A stretch of 5,121 bases of DNA from assembly GCA_029933365.1 (NCBI GenBank), contig JAOZOH010000174.1, forward strand, positions 1 through 5,121. The letters run 5' to 3'. The notes below the pieces were generated by a model that made no database searches, was not told the DNA's origin, and saw only the letters and a list, made by a program, of their open reading frames with translations. The position numbers and the translations under genes are program-made. Positions 1-5,121 of this stretch are shown in pieces (the stretch's first letter is position 1; every line of letters starts with the position of its first letter). The DNA is from Desulfuromusa sp. (GTDB taxonomy: Bacteria; Desulfobacterota; Desulfuromonadia; Desulfuromonadales; Geopsychrobacteraceae).

Positions 1-84
1 AAATTTCTAAAAAATCAGGGTAGAATCGAAATTACAGAAAAGAAGTTACACTACCTTTTTAAAAATAGAAGTGCCAAATTCAGC

Positions 85-1377
85 TCACATCAAACCAAAT
101 AATTTGGGAATGTAGAGAGACAGAACTGGAAATAAAATGACAACTAACAGGGCAATCAACATGGCAAGAACCAGAGGAATAACTGCTCTGAATGTTTCCT
201 CCAGACGTATATCAGCCAACTGTGTTGTCACGTAAAGGTTAACGGCAACCGGTGGGGTAAACTGCCCGATAGCCAAATTAAGAGTCATCACAATCCCAAA
301 CCATACCGGATCCCATCCAAAATGGTGCATAATCGGGATAAAGATCGGTAAAAAAATATAAAAAACACTGATGGCGTCCATTAACATGCCCGCTATAAAA
401 ATAAGCAAGTTGATCAACAGTAAGACAATCCAACTATTGTCACTAGCACCCATCAGAGAATTGGCCAGTGCATCCAGAACCCCGATGGTCGATCCCGCCC
501 AGGAAAAAAGCCCGGCACAGGCAACAATAAGCATAACAATTGCGGTGGTCTGATTTGCATCAACCAATATCTGATAAAGATCCTTAAACCCTAAGCTTCG
601 GTAAACAATCAAACCCAAAAACAAACTATAGAAAACCGCAACGACGGCAGCTTCTGTTGGAGTAAATATTCCACCATACAAACCACCAAGAATAATCACC
701 GGGGCCAGCAAACCCCAAAAAGCTTCTCTAAAAGATTTACCAAGCGATTCCTGCTCAGTTGCGTCGGTGACGACATTGGAGCCATAACCTTTTTTTCTCG
801 CCACCCAGACCGCAGGTATCAACAACGATACCCCAGCTAATAAACCGGGAATCGCTCCGGCGGCAAAAAGAGCCGGAATAGAGGTATTGGTAATTGCTCC
901 ATAGACAATAAGGGCAATACTTGGTGGGACAATAATTGCGGTTGATCCTGCGGCAGCAATCAACGCAGCACTATAGCCCTTTCCATAGCCTTGAGCATAC
1001 ATAGCAGGGATAAGAATGGCTCCGATAGCTGCTGCGTCAGCTGGTCCTGACCCAGAGACTCCGCCAAAAAAAACACAGACAGAAATTGCAACAATAGCCA
1101 AACCACCACGGCGGCGACCGACCAGTAAATTGGCAAAACCAATAACCCTCTGTGAGATCCCACAACGTTCCAGAATGAAACCAGCCAGGATAAACAGCGG
1201 GATGGCTAATAGCGGAAACTTGGCAATCCCGGCAAAAAAATTGGGGGCAATAACCGGAGTACCTAACTCTCCAATCCAGATCACCAGAAAGGATGGAATC
1301 GCAATAGCGACCGCAATCGGTGTTCCCAATAGCAATAAAAGGAAGAATCCCAGAAACAGCAGCAACCCAAGACTCAT
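85..1377 (-). CDS. dctM: TRAP transporter large permease subunit, DctM family
   Basis: This is the large carrier subunit of a Na+-dependent TRAP transporter, which moves the solute delivered by the DctP receptor across the inner membrane. The protein is 430 aa, the usual length for a free-standing DctM, and is almost entirely hydrophobic, consistent with the multi-helix DctM/IT-superfamily fold. Family signatures are visible: GGVSGSGPADAAAIG (about residues 105-119), the PPS turn (151-153), GGIFTPTEAAVVA (235-247), MDAISVFYIFLPIFIP (333-348) and GQFTPPVAVNLYV (371-383). The glycine/proline-rich hairpin motifs are those that form the substrate and Na+ sites in known TRAP structures. The ATG at 1375-1377 is chosen over an upstream in-frame ATG (1470) that would add 31 residues overlapping dctQ; GGAGG lies 8 nt upstream. 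The start overlaps the dctQ stop as ATGA, implying translational coupling. The substrate cannot be read from the sequence. Confidence 0.96.
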   Translation of the reverse strand: MSLGLLLFLGFFLLLLLGTPIAVAIAIPSFLVIWIGELGTPVIAPNFFAGIAKFPLLAIPLFILAGFILERCGISQRVIGFANLLVGRRRGGLAIVAISVCVFFGGVSGSGPADAAAIGAILIPAMYAQGYGKGYSAALIAAAGSTAIIVPPSIALIVYGAITNTSIPALFAAGAIPGLLAGVSLLIPAVWVARKKGYGSNVVTDATEQESLGKSFREAFWGLLAPVIILGGLYGGIFTPTEAAVVAVFYSLFLGLIVYRSLGFKDLYQILVDANQTTAIVMLIVACAGLFSWAGSTIGVLDALANSLMGASDNSWIVLLLINLLIFIAGMLMDAISVFYIFLPIFIPIMHHFGWDPVWFGIVMTLNLAIGQFTPPVAVNLYVTTQLADIRLEETFRAVIPLVLAMLIALLVVILFPVLSLYIPKLFGLM

Positions 1378-1850
1378 GGAGTTTTCCTCCACAAGGAGAG
1401 ATAACTGGATTGGGCAATACGAATCAAAATAAGAAGACAACCGGTGGGAATACAGACGGTGTAAATCCATTGGGGAAAGTTTAACGACTCAGAGGTAATT
1501 TCAAGAAAGCGCTCATCAAGTAATTGATAGTAGCCTAGAACGCCTAAAGTGGAAAACAGGCCAAATGCCAGGATTGAGATAAATTGATCCACAATTTTTT
1601 GCAGCAGTGGTGAGAACTTGTCATAAACAAACAACATCCGCAAATGACAACCTTTACGGAAGGCTGCCGAAGTCCCAAGCATCGTCAACCAGACTAACGA
1701 ATTCACCTCTATTTCCTCTGTAAAAGCCAAGGGGTAGTGAAACAGATAGCGGGTGACGACATTGGCAAAAGCCAGACAGGCCATAGCAGATAATAAAGCA
1801 GCGCCGAGCACTTCTTCAAAGTGCTCGGCGACCCATTGAACCCTATTCAA
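1374..1850 (-). CDS. dctQ: TRAP transporter small permease subunit, DctQ family
   Basis: This is the small membrane subunit that pairs with DctM in the TRAP carrier and helps dock the solute receptor. The predicted protein is 158 aa, typical of the family, with four hydrophobic segments at about residues 14-34, 47-66, 88-107 and 127-147. The conserved DctQ pattern is present: NVVTRYLF (30-37), the acidic pair in FTEEIEVN (43-50), LVWLTMLGTSAAFRKGCHLRM (split across 52-72), with the usual Arg and His after helix 2. The start is a TTG (1848-1850) supported by AGGAG six nt upstream; the next in-frame ATG would remove half of the first membrane helix. The gene begins 21 nt after dctP and ends overlapping dctM by 4 nt. 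A strong hairpin is embedded in codons 7-17 (listed separately). Confidence 0.93.
   Translation of the reverse strand: MNRVQWVAEHFEEVLGAALLSAMACLAFANVVTRYLFHYPLAFTEEIEVNSLVWLTMLGTSAAFRKGCHLRMLFVYDKFSPLLQKIVDQFISILAFGLFSTLGVLGYYQLLDERFLEITSESLNFPQWIYTVCIPTGCLLILIRIAQSSYLSLWRKTP
1377..1391 (-). promoter_or_regulatory. Possible hairpin covering the dctM ribosome binding site
   Basis: On the transcript the sequence TGGAG-GAAAA-CTCCA, followed by TG, can form a 5-bp stem with a 5-nt loop. One arm contains most of the GGAGG Shine-Dalgarno site of dctM and the other reaches the A of its ATG. Ribosomes finishing dctQ, whose stop overlaps this ATG, would open it, fitting translational coupling. The stem is short, so its stability is uncertain. 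Confidence 0.3.
1802..1830 (-). promoter_or_regulatory. GC-rich hairpin in the first codons of dctQ
   Basis: Bases 1802-1813 and 1819-1830 are perfect reverse complements (12 bp) around a 5-nt loop. The outer ten pairs contain eight G-C pairs, which is notable in an AT-rich setting. On the mRNA it lies about 20 nt inside dctQ, just downstream of the dctP stop and the dctQ TTG start. No run of U follows on the transcript, so it is not a standard terminator. It may protect the 3' end of the dctP message or slow dctQ translation, giving more receptor than carrier; that role is inference. Confidence 0.5.
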
Positions 1851-1856
1851 GTGATA

Positions 1857-1861
1857 CTCCT
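1857..1861 (-). promoter_or_regulatory. Shine-Dalgarno site that fixes the dctQ TTG start
   Basis: AGGAG on the minus strand sits six nt upstream of the TTG at 1848-1850. No ATG or GTG with comparable spacing exists nearby, so this site decides the dctQ start. It lies in the 21-nt gap between dctP and dctQ. Confidence 0.75.
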
Positions 1862-1871
1862 GATGTTTAGC

Positions 1872-2897
1872 TTAACGAGAAGCAGCAACCGCTTTTTTAG
1901 CTTTTTTCACCAGATCAGTACCGACAACTGGAACCCATTTTTCATAAACAGCAGTGGTTTTTGCCTTGAACTGATCACGGGTTGCAGAATCCAACACTGT
2001 CACTTCCATGCCATGACTTCGCAACAGATCAAGAGCACTCAAATCAGGGGCAATCAAACCTTTACGCACGATGATACGTTGCTCATCTGCAGCTTCCACA
2101 GCAGCCTGCTCAATAATCGCCTGATCTGCTGCTGAAAAACTTGCCATAACCTTATTATTAACTGTCAACATTAAAGGATCGATCACATAACGCCAGATTG
2201 TTGCAAACTGGTGAAATTGCCAAATTTTAACTGGAATTTCAATCGCCACAACTGGATTTTCCTGACCATCAACAACACCCTGCTGAAATGCGACTTGCGC
2301 ATCTCCCCAGTTCATATTGACCGGATTAGCTCCCAGAGCTTTCATGGTTTCAATAAAAACTGGTGTTCCGACAACACGAACTTTCAACCCTTCCATATCT
2401 GCTGGTTTAGAAATCGCATGTTTGGAATTGGTAATTTCCCTAAAACCATTTTCCCCCCAAGCAAGGAGAGTAACTCCTTTTTTGTTCAGCATATCCGCAA
2501 TTTCAGTTCCAACTTCACCCTGAGTTACAGCATCCAACGCTTTGTAATCAGGAAAGAAAAATGGCAGATTGAAAAGGTTGAGGGGTTTAATTGTTGTCGA
2601 CCAGTTGATGGTGGATGCAAAACAAAAATCAGCGACCCCCTGACGATGAATCAGAAATTCATTGGTCTGCTTGCCAGCCATCAGTGAAGACGATGTATAA
2701 ACTTTGATATTAATTCGCCCATCGGTCCGCTCACGAACCAGATCGGCAAACTTTGTTGCCCCAGCCCCCCACGGGAGTTTGGGACCGACAACGACACTCA
2801 TTTTGTATTCTTTTTTATATTCGCCGGCGGTTGCCGTAAAAGAACACATAAAAGAAAACCCCAGAAGAACCAGAATAGCCAGGCTACGCTTCAACAT
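1872..2897 (-). CDS. dctP: TRAP transporter periplasmic solute-binding protein, DctP family
   Basis: This is the extracytoplasmic solute receptor of the TRAP system; it binds the substrate in the periplasm and hands it to DctQM. The protein is 341 aa. Residues 1-24 form a signal peptide (MLKR, then a hydrophobic core, ending TATA before GEYKK); the Cys at 18 is not in a lipobox, so signal peptidase I cleavage is more likely than lipidation. Family features include GFREITNSKHAI (151-162), GLKVRVVGTPVF (170-181), whose Arg174 matches the arginine that binds the substrate carboxylate in characterised DctP proteins, LGANPVNMNWG (188-198) and QQGVVDGQENP (205-215). The ATG at 2895-2897 is chosen because AGGAGGA lies immediately upstream and the signal peptide starts there; the reading frame stays open to 3095 but that extension crosses the promoter. 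It is the first gene of dctPQM. The carboxylate ligand is likely from the family, but its identity is unknown. Confidence 0.95.
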   Translation of the reverse strand: MLKRSLAILVLLGFSFMCSFTATAGEYKKEYKMSVVVGPKLPWGAGATKFADLVRERTDGRINIKVYTSSSLMAGKQTNEFLIHRQGVADFCFASTINWSTTIKPLNLFNLPFFFPDYKALDAVTQGEVGTEIADMLNKKGVTLLAWGENGFREITNSKHAISKPADMEGLKVRVVGTPVFIETMKALGANPVNMNWGDAQVAFQQGVVDGQENPVVAIEIPVKIWQFHQFATIWRYVIDPLMLTVNNKVMASFSAADQAIIEQAAVEAADEQRIIVRKGLIAPDLSALDLLRSHGMEVTVLDSATRDQFKAKTTAVYEKWVPVVGTDLVKKAKKAVAASR

Positions 2898-2900
2898 AAA

Positions 2901-2907
2901 TCCTCCT
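2901..2907 (-). promoter_or_regulatory. Strong Shine-Dalgarno site of dctP
   Basis: AGGAGGA is nearly a full match to the anti-Shine-Dalgarno sequence, about four nt from the ATG at 2895-2897. It is the strongest ribosome binding site in the window, as expected for a receptor needed in excess, and it rules out the longer upstream reading frame. Confidence 0.85.
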
Positions 2908-2949
2908 CTAGAAACATAATAAAATAAAGATAAGACCAAGAATCCGACT

Positions 2950-2978
2950 ATAATAGAGAGGCTAAGGGAAAGGGTCAA
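2950..2978 (-). promoter_or_regulatory. Sigma70-like promoter of the dctPQM operon
   Basis: On the minus strand a -35 element TTGACC (2973-2978) is followed after exactly 17 nt by a -10 element TATTAT (2950-2955); these match the consensus at 5 of 6 positions each. Transcription would begin near 2943, giving a leader of about 45 nt before the dctP ATG. No clear operator dyad overlaps it and no sigma54 -24/-12 motif was found, although sigma54 control is known for some dct systems. Confidence 0.65.
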
Positions 2979-3010
2979 CTTATTTGATTTAATCCAAGAA
3001 GGTCTAAGCA

Positions 3011-3124
3011 ATGAAATTAAAAAACCTTTTCCGATTATTAATGCCCAAGCAAATGGACTATTCCGCAGCAAGCTACAAAGAATTGAACAAATCAATAAAT
3101 ATTAAAAAACTTGACTATTATTGA
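3011..3124 (+). CDS. Possible 37-aa basic small protein (doubtful)
   Basis: An ATG at 3011 opens 37 codons ending in TGA at 3122-3124, preceded by AGAAGG eight nt upstream. The product begins MKLKNLFRLLMPKQ and is lysine-rich and polar with no membrane helix or recognisable motif. It resembles no family I know. Its 3' end overlaps the candidate -35 element of the chemoreceptor gene, and an AT-rich spacer can produce such an ORF by chance, so it may well not be translated. Confidence 0.18.
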   Translation: MKLKNLFRLLMPKQMDYSAASYKELNKSINIKKLDYY

Positions 3125-3138
3125 TTCATGCTTATTGT
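3111..3138 (+). promoter_or_regulatory. Candidate promoter of the chemoreceptor gene
   Basis: TTGACT (3111-3116, 5 of 6 consensus bases) is followed after 16 nt by TATTGT (3133-3138, 4 of 6) in a very AT-rich context. The leader would be about 70 nt to the ATG at 3216. The -10 element is weak and other AT-rich hexamers nearby could serve instead. The typical flagellar-class promoter for chemotaxis genes is not seen. Confidence 0.35.
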
Positions 3139-3215
3139 ATTAAATTAATAATATTGTTCTACTTCTACCAACACATGGTATTTGTCAATTGGATCGACAA
3201 CCATTAGGAACTTTC

Positions 3216-5006
3216 ATGTCATTTTTTCACAGTATCTATACAAGTCTGGAAAAAAGTTTTTTCAAAACACTGACACGTAAATTGATCAGCAATATTGTCT
3301 TTATCTTTTTGTTACAATTGCTGTTATTTGCCAGTATTTACTTCAATATCAGTGCCCTACGCGATATCCTTGCTTCAGGAGCTAATCCCCAAATTGATCT
3401 CCTCAACGGCGTTGCGGATCGGGCTGTCTGGCAAGCAACCGCACTAATCATACTATCTTTCATTGCGATAACTGGATCACTGATATTTCTTCATTTTTTG
3501 GTCGTTCGACCGGTTCACAATCTAAATAGCCAGTTACAAATGATGAATAGTGGAGAGATTAACCTTTCTAACCGACTGCAAACAACATCCCACGATGAAT
3601 TCCGAGATTTGGCAGATAGCTATAATCATTTCCTCGACCAACTTAGAGAAACAGTTCACAGTCTCCGTAAAATGGGAATCGATGTGGCAGTTGGCTCCAC
3701 AAAAGTTGTCAATCAGGTAAAGGAAGCCTCTGAAAAAGCAATCAATCAGGGAGAACTTTCAACGATTGTTTTCGGTAACAGCCATGAAGCAACCCAAACC
3801 CTTGGACATATTTCCGACAATGCCCAGCATATTGCAGCATCGAATTCAGAAAGCCTCAATTCTGCCCGGGAATCTCTGCATGAGTTGCAATCAGTCAACC
3901 AGAACATGGAAGAGATGCTGGAACAGATTCAACAACACGATCATACCATCAAAATTATGGGTGATAAATCTCGGGATATTCGCAAAATCATTACAACTAT
4001 TCAGGGAATCTCATTTCAGACTGGACTGTTATCACTCAATGCTGCCGTTGAAGCCGCCCGCGCAGGGGAAGCTGGAAAGGGCTTTTCTGTGGTTGCAAGT
4101 GAAGTAAAAAAATTATCTGAGGAAGCGAACAAGGCCAGTGAACAGATTGCCGACCAAATTACGGATATGCTCAGCAGCATTGATCATGCTCTCGCAGAAG
4201 CAAACAAAATCAATCAGGCGGCTGAACACACGATGAATGTTTCACAAGTTGCTTGTGATAATTACGGCGGGCTGATCAAAGAATTTGACGACAATCATGG
4301 TTTACTCACTCAGATTACCGCCTCGGTGGAAGAAATTTCTGCAACAAACATGCAAACCCATGGGCAGGTCTCCAATATTCGTGATCTAAGCACCATTGTT
4401 GGAGAACGCACCTCTTCCTCGGAACAGATCGCCGTCAATCTACAAACTACCAGTGAATCGTTACAACAATTGGTCGCAAAATTTGTTACTGGAGAAGGAG
4501 TCTTTGAACATATCCTTCATTTGGGTCAGAACTTCCGCGATGAAGCAATTGAATATATTGGGAAATTGGCCAGCCAGGGGTTGAATGTTTTTGACACCAA
4601 TTATCAGGAGATTCCCGGCACCCAACCAACAAAGTACTCGACCAGTTATGATCAACTGTTTGCCCAACATTTACAGCCCATCTACGATCAAACCCTCAGC
4701 CAAATCCCATCAGGGATCTTTGCGATCTGCGTTGATGTCAACGGTTACGGGCCAACCCACAACAGTGTTTTTTCTAAACCACTCACGGGGAATCCTGAGC
4801 AGGATGTCGCGGGGAGCCGTGACAAACGGATGTTCAATGATCCAACCGGTTATCGCAGCGCACAAAATACAGAAAAGTTTTTATTGCAAACCTATATGCG
4901 TGATACCGGTGAGATTCTCAGTGATCTTTCCCTGCCAATACATGTAAATGGGCGACACTGGGGAGCCGTCCGACTGGGATTCAATCCACAGATATTGCTA
5001 GACTAG
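3216..5006 (+). CDS. Methyl-accepting chemotaxis protein with C-terminal cytoplasmic sensor-like domain
   Basis: This is a chemoreceptor that signals through CheW/CheA to the flagellar motor. From the ATG at 3216 (AGGA six nt upstream) it is 596 aa; an in-frame TTG at 3189 would add nine residues but has no good ribosome site. Order of parts: membrane helix 1 (about 24-43), a short periplasmic loop of about 30 residues, membrane helix 2 (74-96), HAMP (97-148, with the RPV proline and DEF motif), then the coiled-coil signalling domain (about 150-425). Its hairpin tip reads GISFQTGLLSLNAAVEAARA from 264, with Gly where most receptors have Asn after QT. Residues about 430-596 form an extra domain with HLQP (485-488), DVNGYGPTHN (507-516), SRDKRMFNDPTG (534-545), TYMRDTGE (559-566) and HWGAVRLGF (581-589). 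I know this tail from other proteobacterial receptors, where it resembles a Cache/PAS-like fold. No CheR-tethering pentapeptide ends the protein. The ligand is unknown. Confidence 0.93.
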   Translation: MSFFHSIYTSLEKSFFKTLTRKLISNIVFIFLLQLLLFASIYFNISALRDILASGANPQIDLLNGVADRAVWQATALIILSFIAITGSLIFLHFLVVRPVHNLNSQLQMMNSGEINLSNRLQTTSHDEFRDLADSYNHFLDQLRETVHSLRKMGIDVAVGSTKVVNQVKEASEKAINQGELSTIVFGNSHEATQTLGHISDNAQHIAASNSESLNSARESLHELQSVNQNMEEMLEQIQQHDHTIKIMGDKSRDIRKIITTIQGISFQTGLLSLNAAVEAARAGEAGKGFSVVASEVKKLSEEANKASEQIADQITDMLSSIDHALAEANKINQAAEHTMNVSQVACDNYGGLIKEFDDNHGLLTQITASVEEISATNMQTHGQVSNIRDLSTIVGERTSSSEQIAVNLQTTSESLQQLVAKFVTGEGVFEHILHLGQNFRDEAIEYIGKLASQGLNVFDTNYQEIPGTQPTKYSTSYDQLFAQHLQPIYDQTLSQIPSGIFAICVDVNGYGPTHNSVFSKPLTGNPEQDVAGSRDKRMFNDPTGYRSAQNTEKFLLQTYMRDTGEILSDLSLPIHVNGRHWGAVRLGFNPQILLD

Positions 5007-5007
5007 C

Positions 5008-5055
5008 CTTAAAATAAAAGGCCGCTTGATAACCCAAGCGGCCTTTTATTTTAAG
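5008..5055. terminator. Bidirectional rho-independent terminator
   Basis: Bases 5008-5028 and 5035-5055 are perfect reverse complements (21 bp) around a six-nt loop ATAACC. The core GGCCGCTTG is GC-rich, and the outer part gives a T-rich tract (TTTTATTTT) on whichever strand is read, so it should stop transcripts from both directions. It begins one nt after the chemoreceptor stop codon and also ends just past the minus-strand TIEWE tail, suggesting it once served a convergent gene pair. Confidence 0.92.
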
Positions 5056-5057
5056 AT

Positions 5058-5093
5058 TTATTCCCACTCAATAGTTACGTTAGATTTTTTCAT
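5058..5093 (-). pseudogene. guaA: Orphan guaA (GMP synthase) 3'-end fragment, possible attachment site
   Basis: Read on the minus strand, the last codons give NVTIEWE followed by TAA at 5058-5060. TIEWE-stop is the highly conserved C-terminus of GMP synthase, which normally follows a KPPxT-like stretch. Here the frame reads only MKKSNV before it, and upstream in the same frame there are stops at 5103-5105 and 5109-5111; neither other minus frame gives GuaA-like sequence. So the body of guaA is not joined to this tail. The homologous part is probably only the final 18 nt or so (5058-5075). The 3' end of guaA is a known integration site for genomic islands, and the duplicated gene end left at the far side of such an element would look like this. 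A chance match to five residues is the alternative. Confidence 0.45.
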
Positions 5094-5121
5094 AGTAATT
5101 ACCTATAGTTATAAATGTATT
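5076..5121. other. Very AT-rich edge, possible end of an integrated element
   Basis: These last 46 bases contain only about nine G or C, well below the rest of the window, and carry no supported gene. If the adjacent TIEWE tail is an attachment site, this is where the inserted element would begin and extend beyond the window. Too little sequence is present to recognise any element-encoded gene. Confidence 0.3.

Larger units (their letters stand above)
2898..3215. other. Divergent intergenic control region between dctP and the chemoreceptor gene
   Basis: This AT-rich 318-bp stretch separates the two divergent transcription units. It holds the dctP leader and promoter on the left (2898-2978), a candidate chemoreceptor promoter on the right (3111-3138), and a small dyad TTGTC/GACAA (3182-3186 and 3196-3200) in the chemoreceptor leader. 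Between them lies a doubtful 37-codon plus-strand ORF. I see no tRNA, riboswitch-like fold, repeat array or flagellar sigma28 (FliA) motif. Confidence 0.7.

Noticed and set aside
49..73. Imperfect hairpin downstream of dctM as an operon terminator
   Set aside because: Only CACT/AGTG pairs cleanly, the inner part is TTTTT/AAAAA with no room for a loop, and no GC-rich stem plus U tract is present.
1016..1432. Open frames on both strands overlapping dctM (1016-1432 plus, 1037-1417 minus)
   Set aside because: They are out-of-frame shadows of dctM without ribosome sites or recognisable domains.
1378..1470. 31-residue N-terminal extension of DctM from the ATG at 1470
   Set aside because: It lies wholly within dctQ, and the family start with GGAGG and ATGA coupling is at 1377.
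1821..2687. Plus-strand open frames opposite dctP (1821-2135 and 2211-2687)
   Set aside because: They are antisense shadows of a well-supported gene, with atypical residue composition and no family resemblance.
2898..3095. 66-codon upstream extension of the dctP reading frame (407-aa version)
   Set aside because: It crosses the promoter and the strong Shine-Dalgarno site, and would bury the signal peptide inside the protein.
3189..3215. TTG start giving a chemoreceptor nine residues longer
   Set aside because: There is no ribosome binding site at a suitable distance, whereas the ATG at 3216 has AGGA six nt upstream.
2898..3215. Sigma54 (for dct genes) or sigma28 (for chemotaxis) promoters
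   Set aside because: No TGGCAC-N5-TTGC or TAAA-N15-GCCGATAA-like pattern could be found on either strand.
5058..5121. The 3' end of an intact guaA running in from the right
   Set aside because: There are in-frame stops on the minus strand at 5103-5105 and 5109-5111, and the other minus frames do not encode the expected GuaA residues.
1..5121. CRISPR array, insertion sequence or tRNA
   Set aside because: No regularly spaced repeats, transposase-like frames with terminal inverted repeats, or cloverleaf-like stretch was seen.

Overview
The window holds a tripartite TRAP transporter operon on the minus strand (dctP-dctQ-dctM, 2897 down to 85) and, divergent from it, one methyl-accepting chemotaxis protein gene on the plus strand (3216-5006). 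The DNA is moderately AT-rich, uses TTG as well as ATG starts, and has good Shine-Dalgarno sites. The combination of a DctP-type TRAP system with a HAMP-MCP protein carrying an extra C-terminal sensor-like domain suggests a motile, Gram-negative, probably aquatic proteobacterium. A Desulfuromonas/Geobacter-type relative is my best guess, at low confidence, because no phylogenetic marker gene is complete here.

Layout, left to right. Bases 1-84 are AT-rich sequence downstream of dctM with no convincing terminator. Bases 85-1377 (minus) encode DctM, the 12-TM-class permease. Bases 1374-1850 (minus) encode DctQ, the small membrane subunit; its stop overlaps the dctM start as ATGA. Bases 1872-2897 (minus) encode DctP, the secreted solute receptor and first gene of the operon. 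Bases 2898-3215 are the divergent control region: a good sigma70-like promoter for the TRAP operon (TTGACC, 17 nt, TATTAT), a weaker candidate promoter for the chemoreceptor, and a doubtful 37-codon ORF. Bases 3216-5006 (plus) encode the chemoreceptor. Bases 5008-5055 form a perfect 21-bp inverted repeat that should terminate transcription from both sides. Bases 5056-5121 are very AT-rich and contain, on the minus strand, a short tail reading TIEWE-stop, the typical C-terminus of GMP synthase (GuaA), cut off from any in-frame guaA body.

How the parts work together: DctP would bind an organic acid or similar solute in the periplasm and deliver it to the Na+-driven DctQM carrier. The neighbouring chemoreceptor has almost no periplasmic domain and probably senses a cytoplasmic signal with its C-terminal domain, so it could report on the imported substrate or on metabolic state; that link is inference from gene proximity only. 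The most interesting point is the orphan guaA tail next to the terminator. It looks like the distal attachment site of a mobile element integrated at the 3' end of guaA, with the element lying to the right of the window. Other structural signals are a strong 12-bp hairpin at the start of dctQ, which may adjust DctP versus DctQM expression, and a small hairpin that could hide the dctM ribosome binding site.
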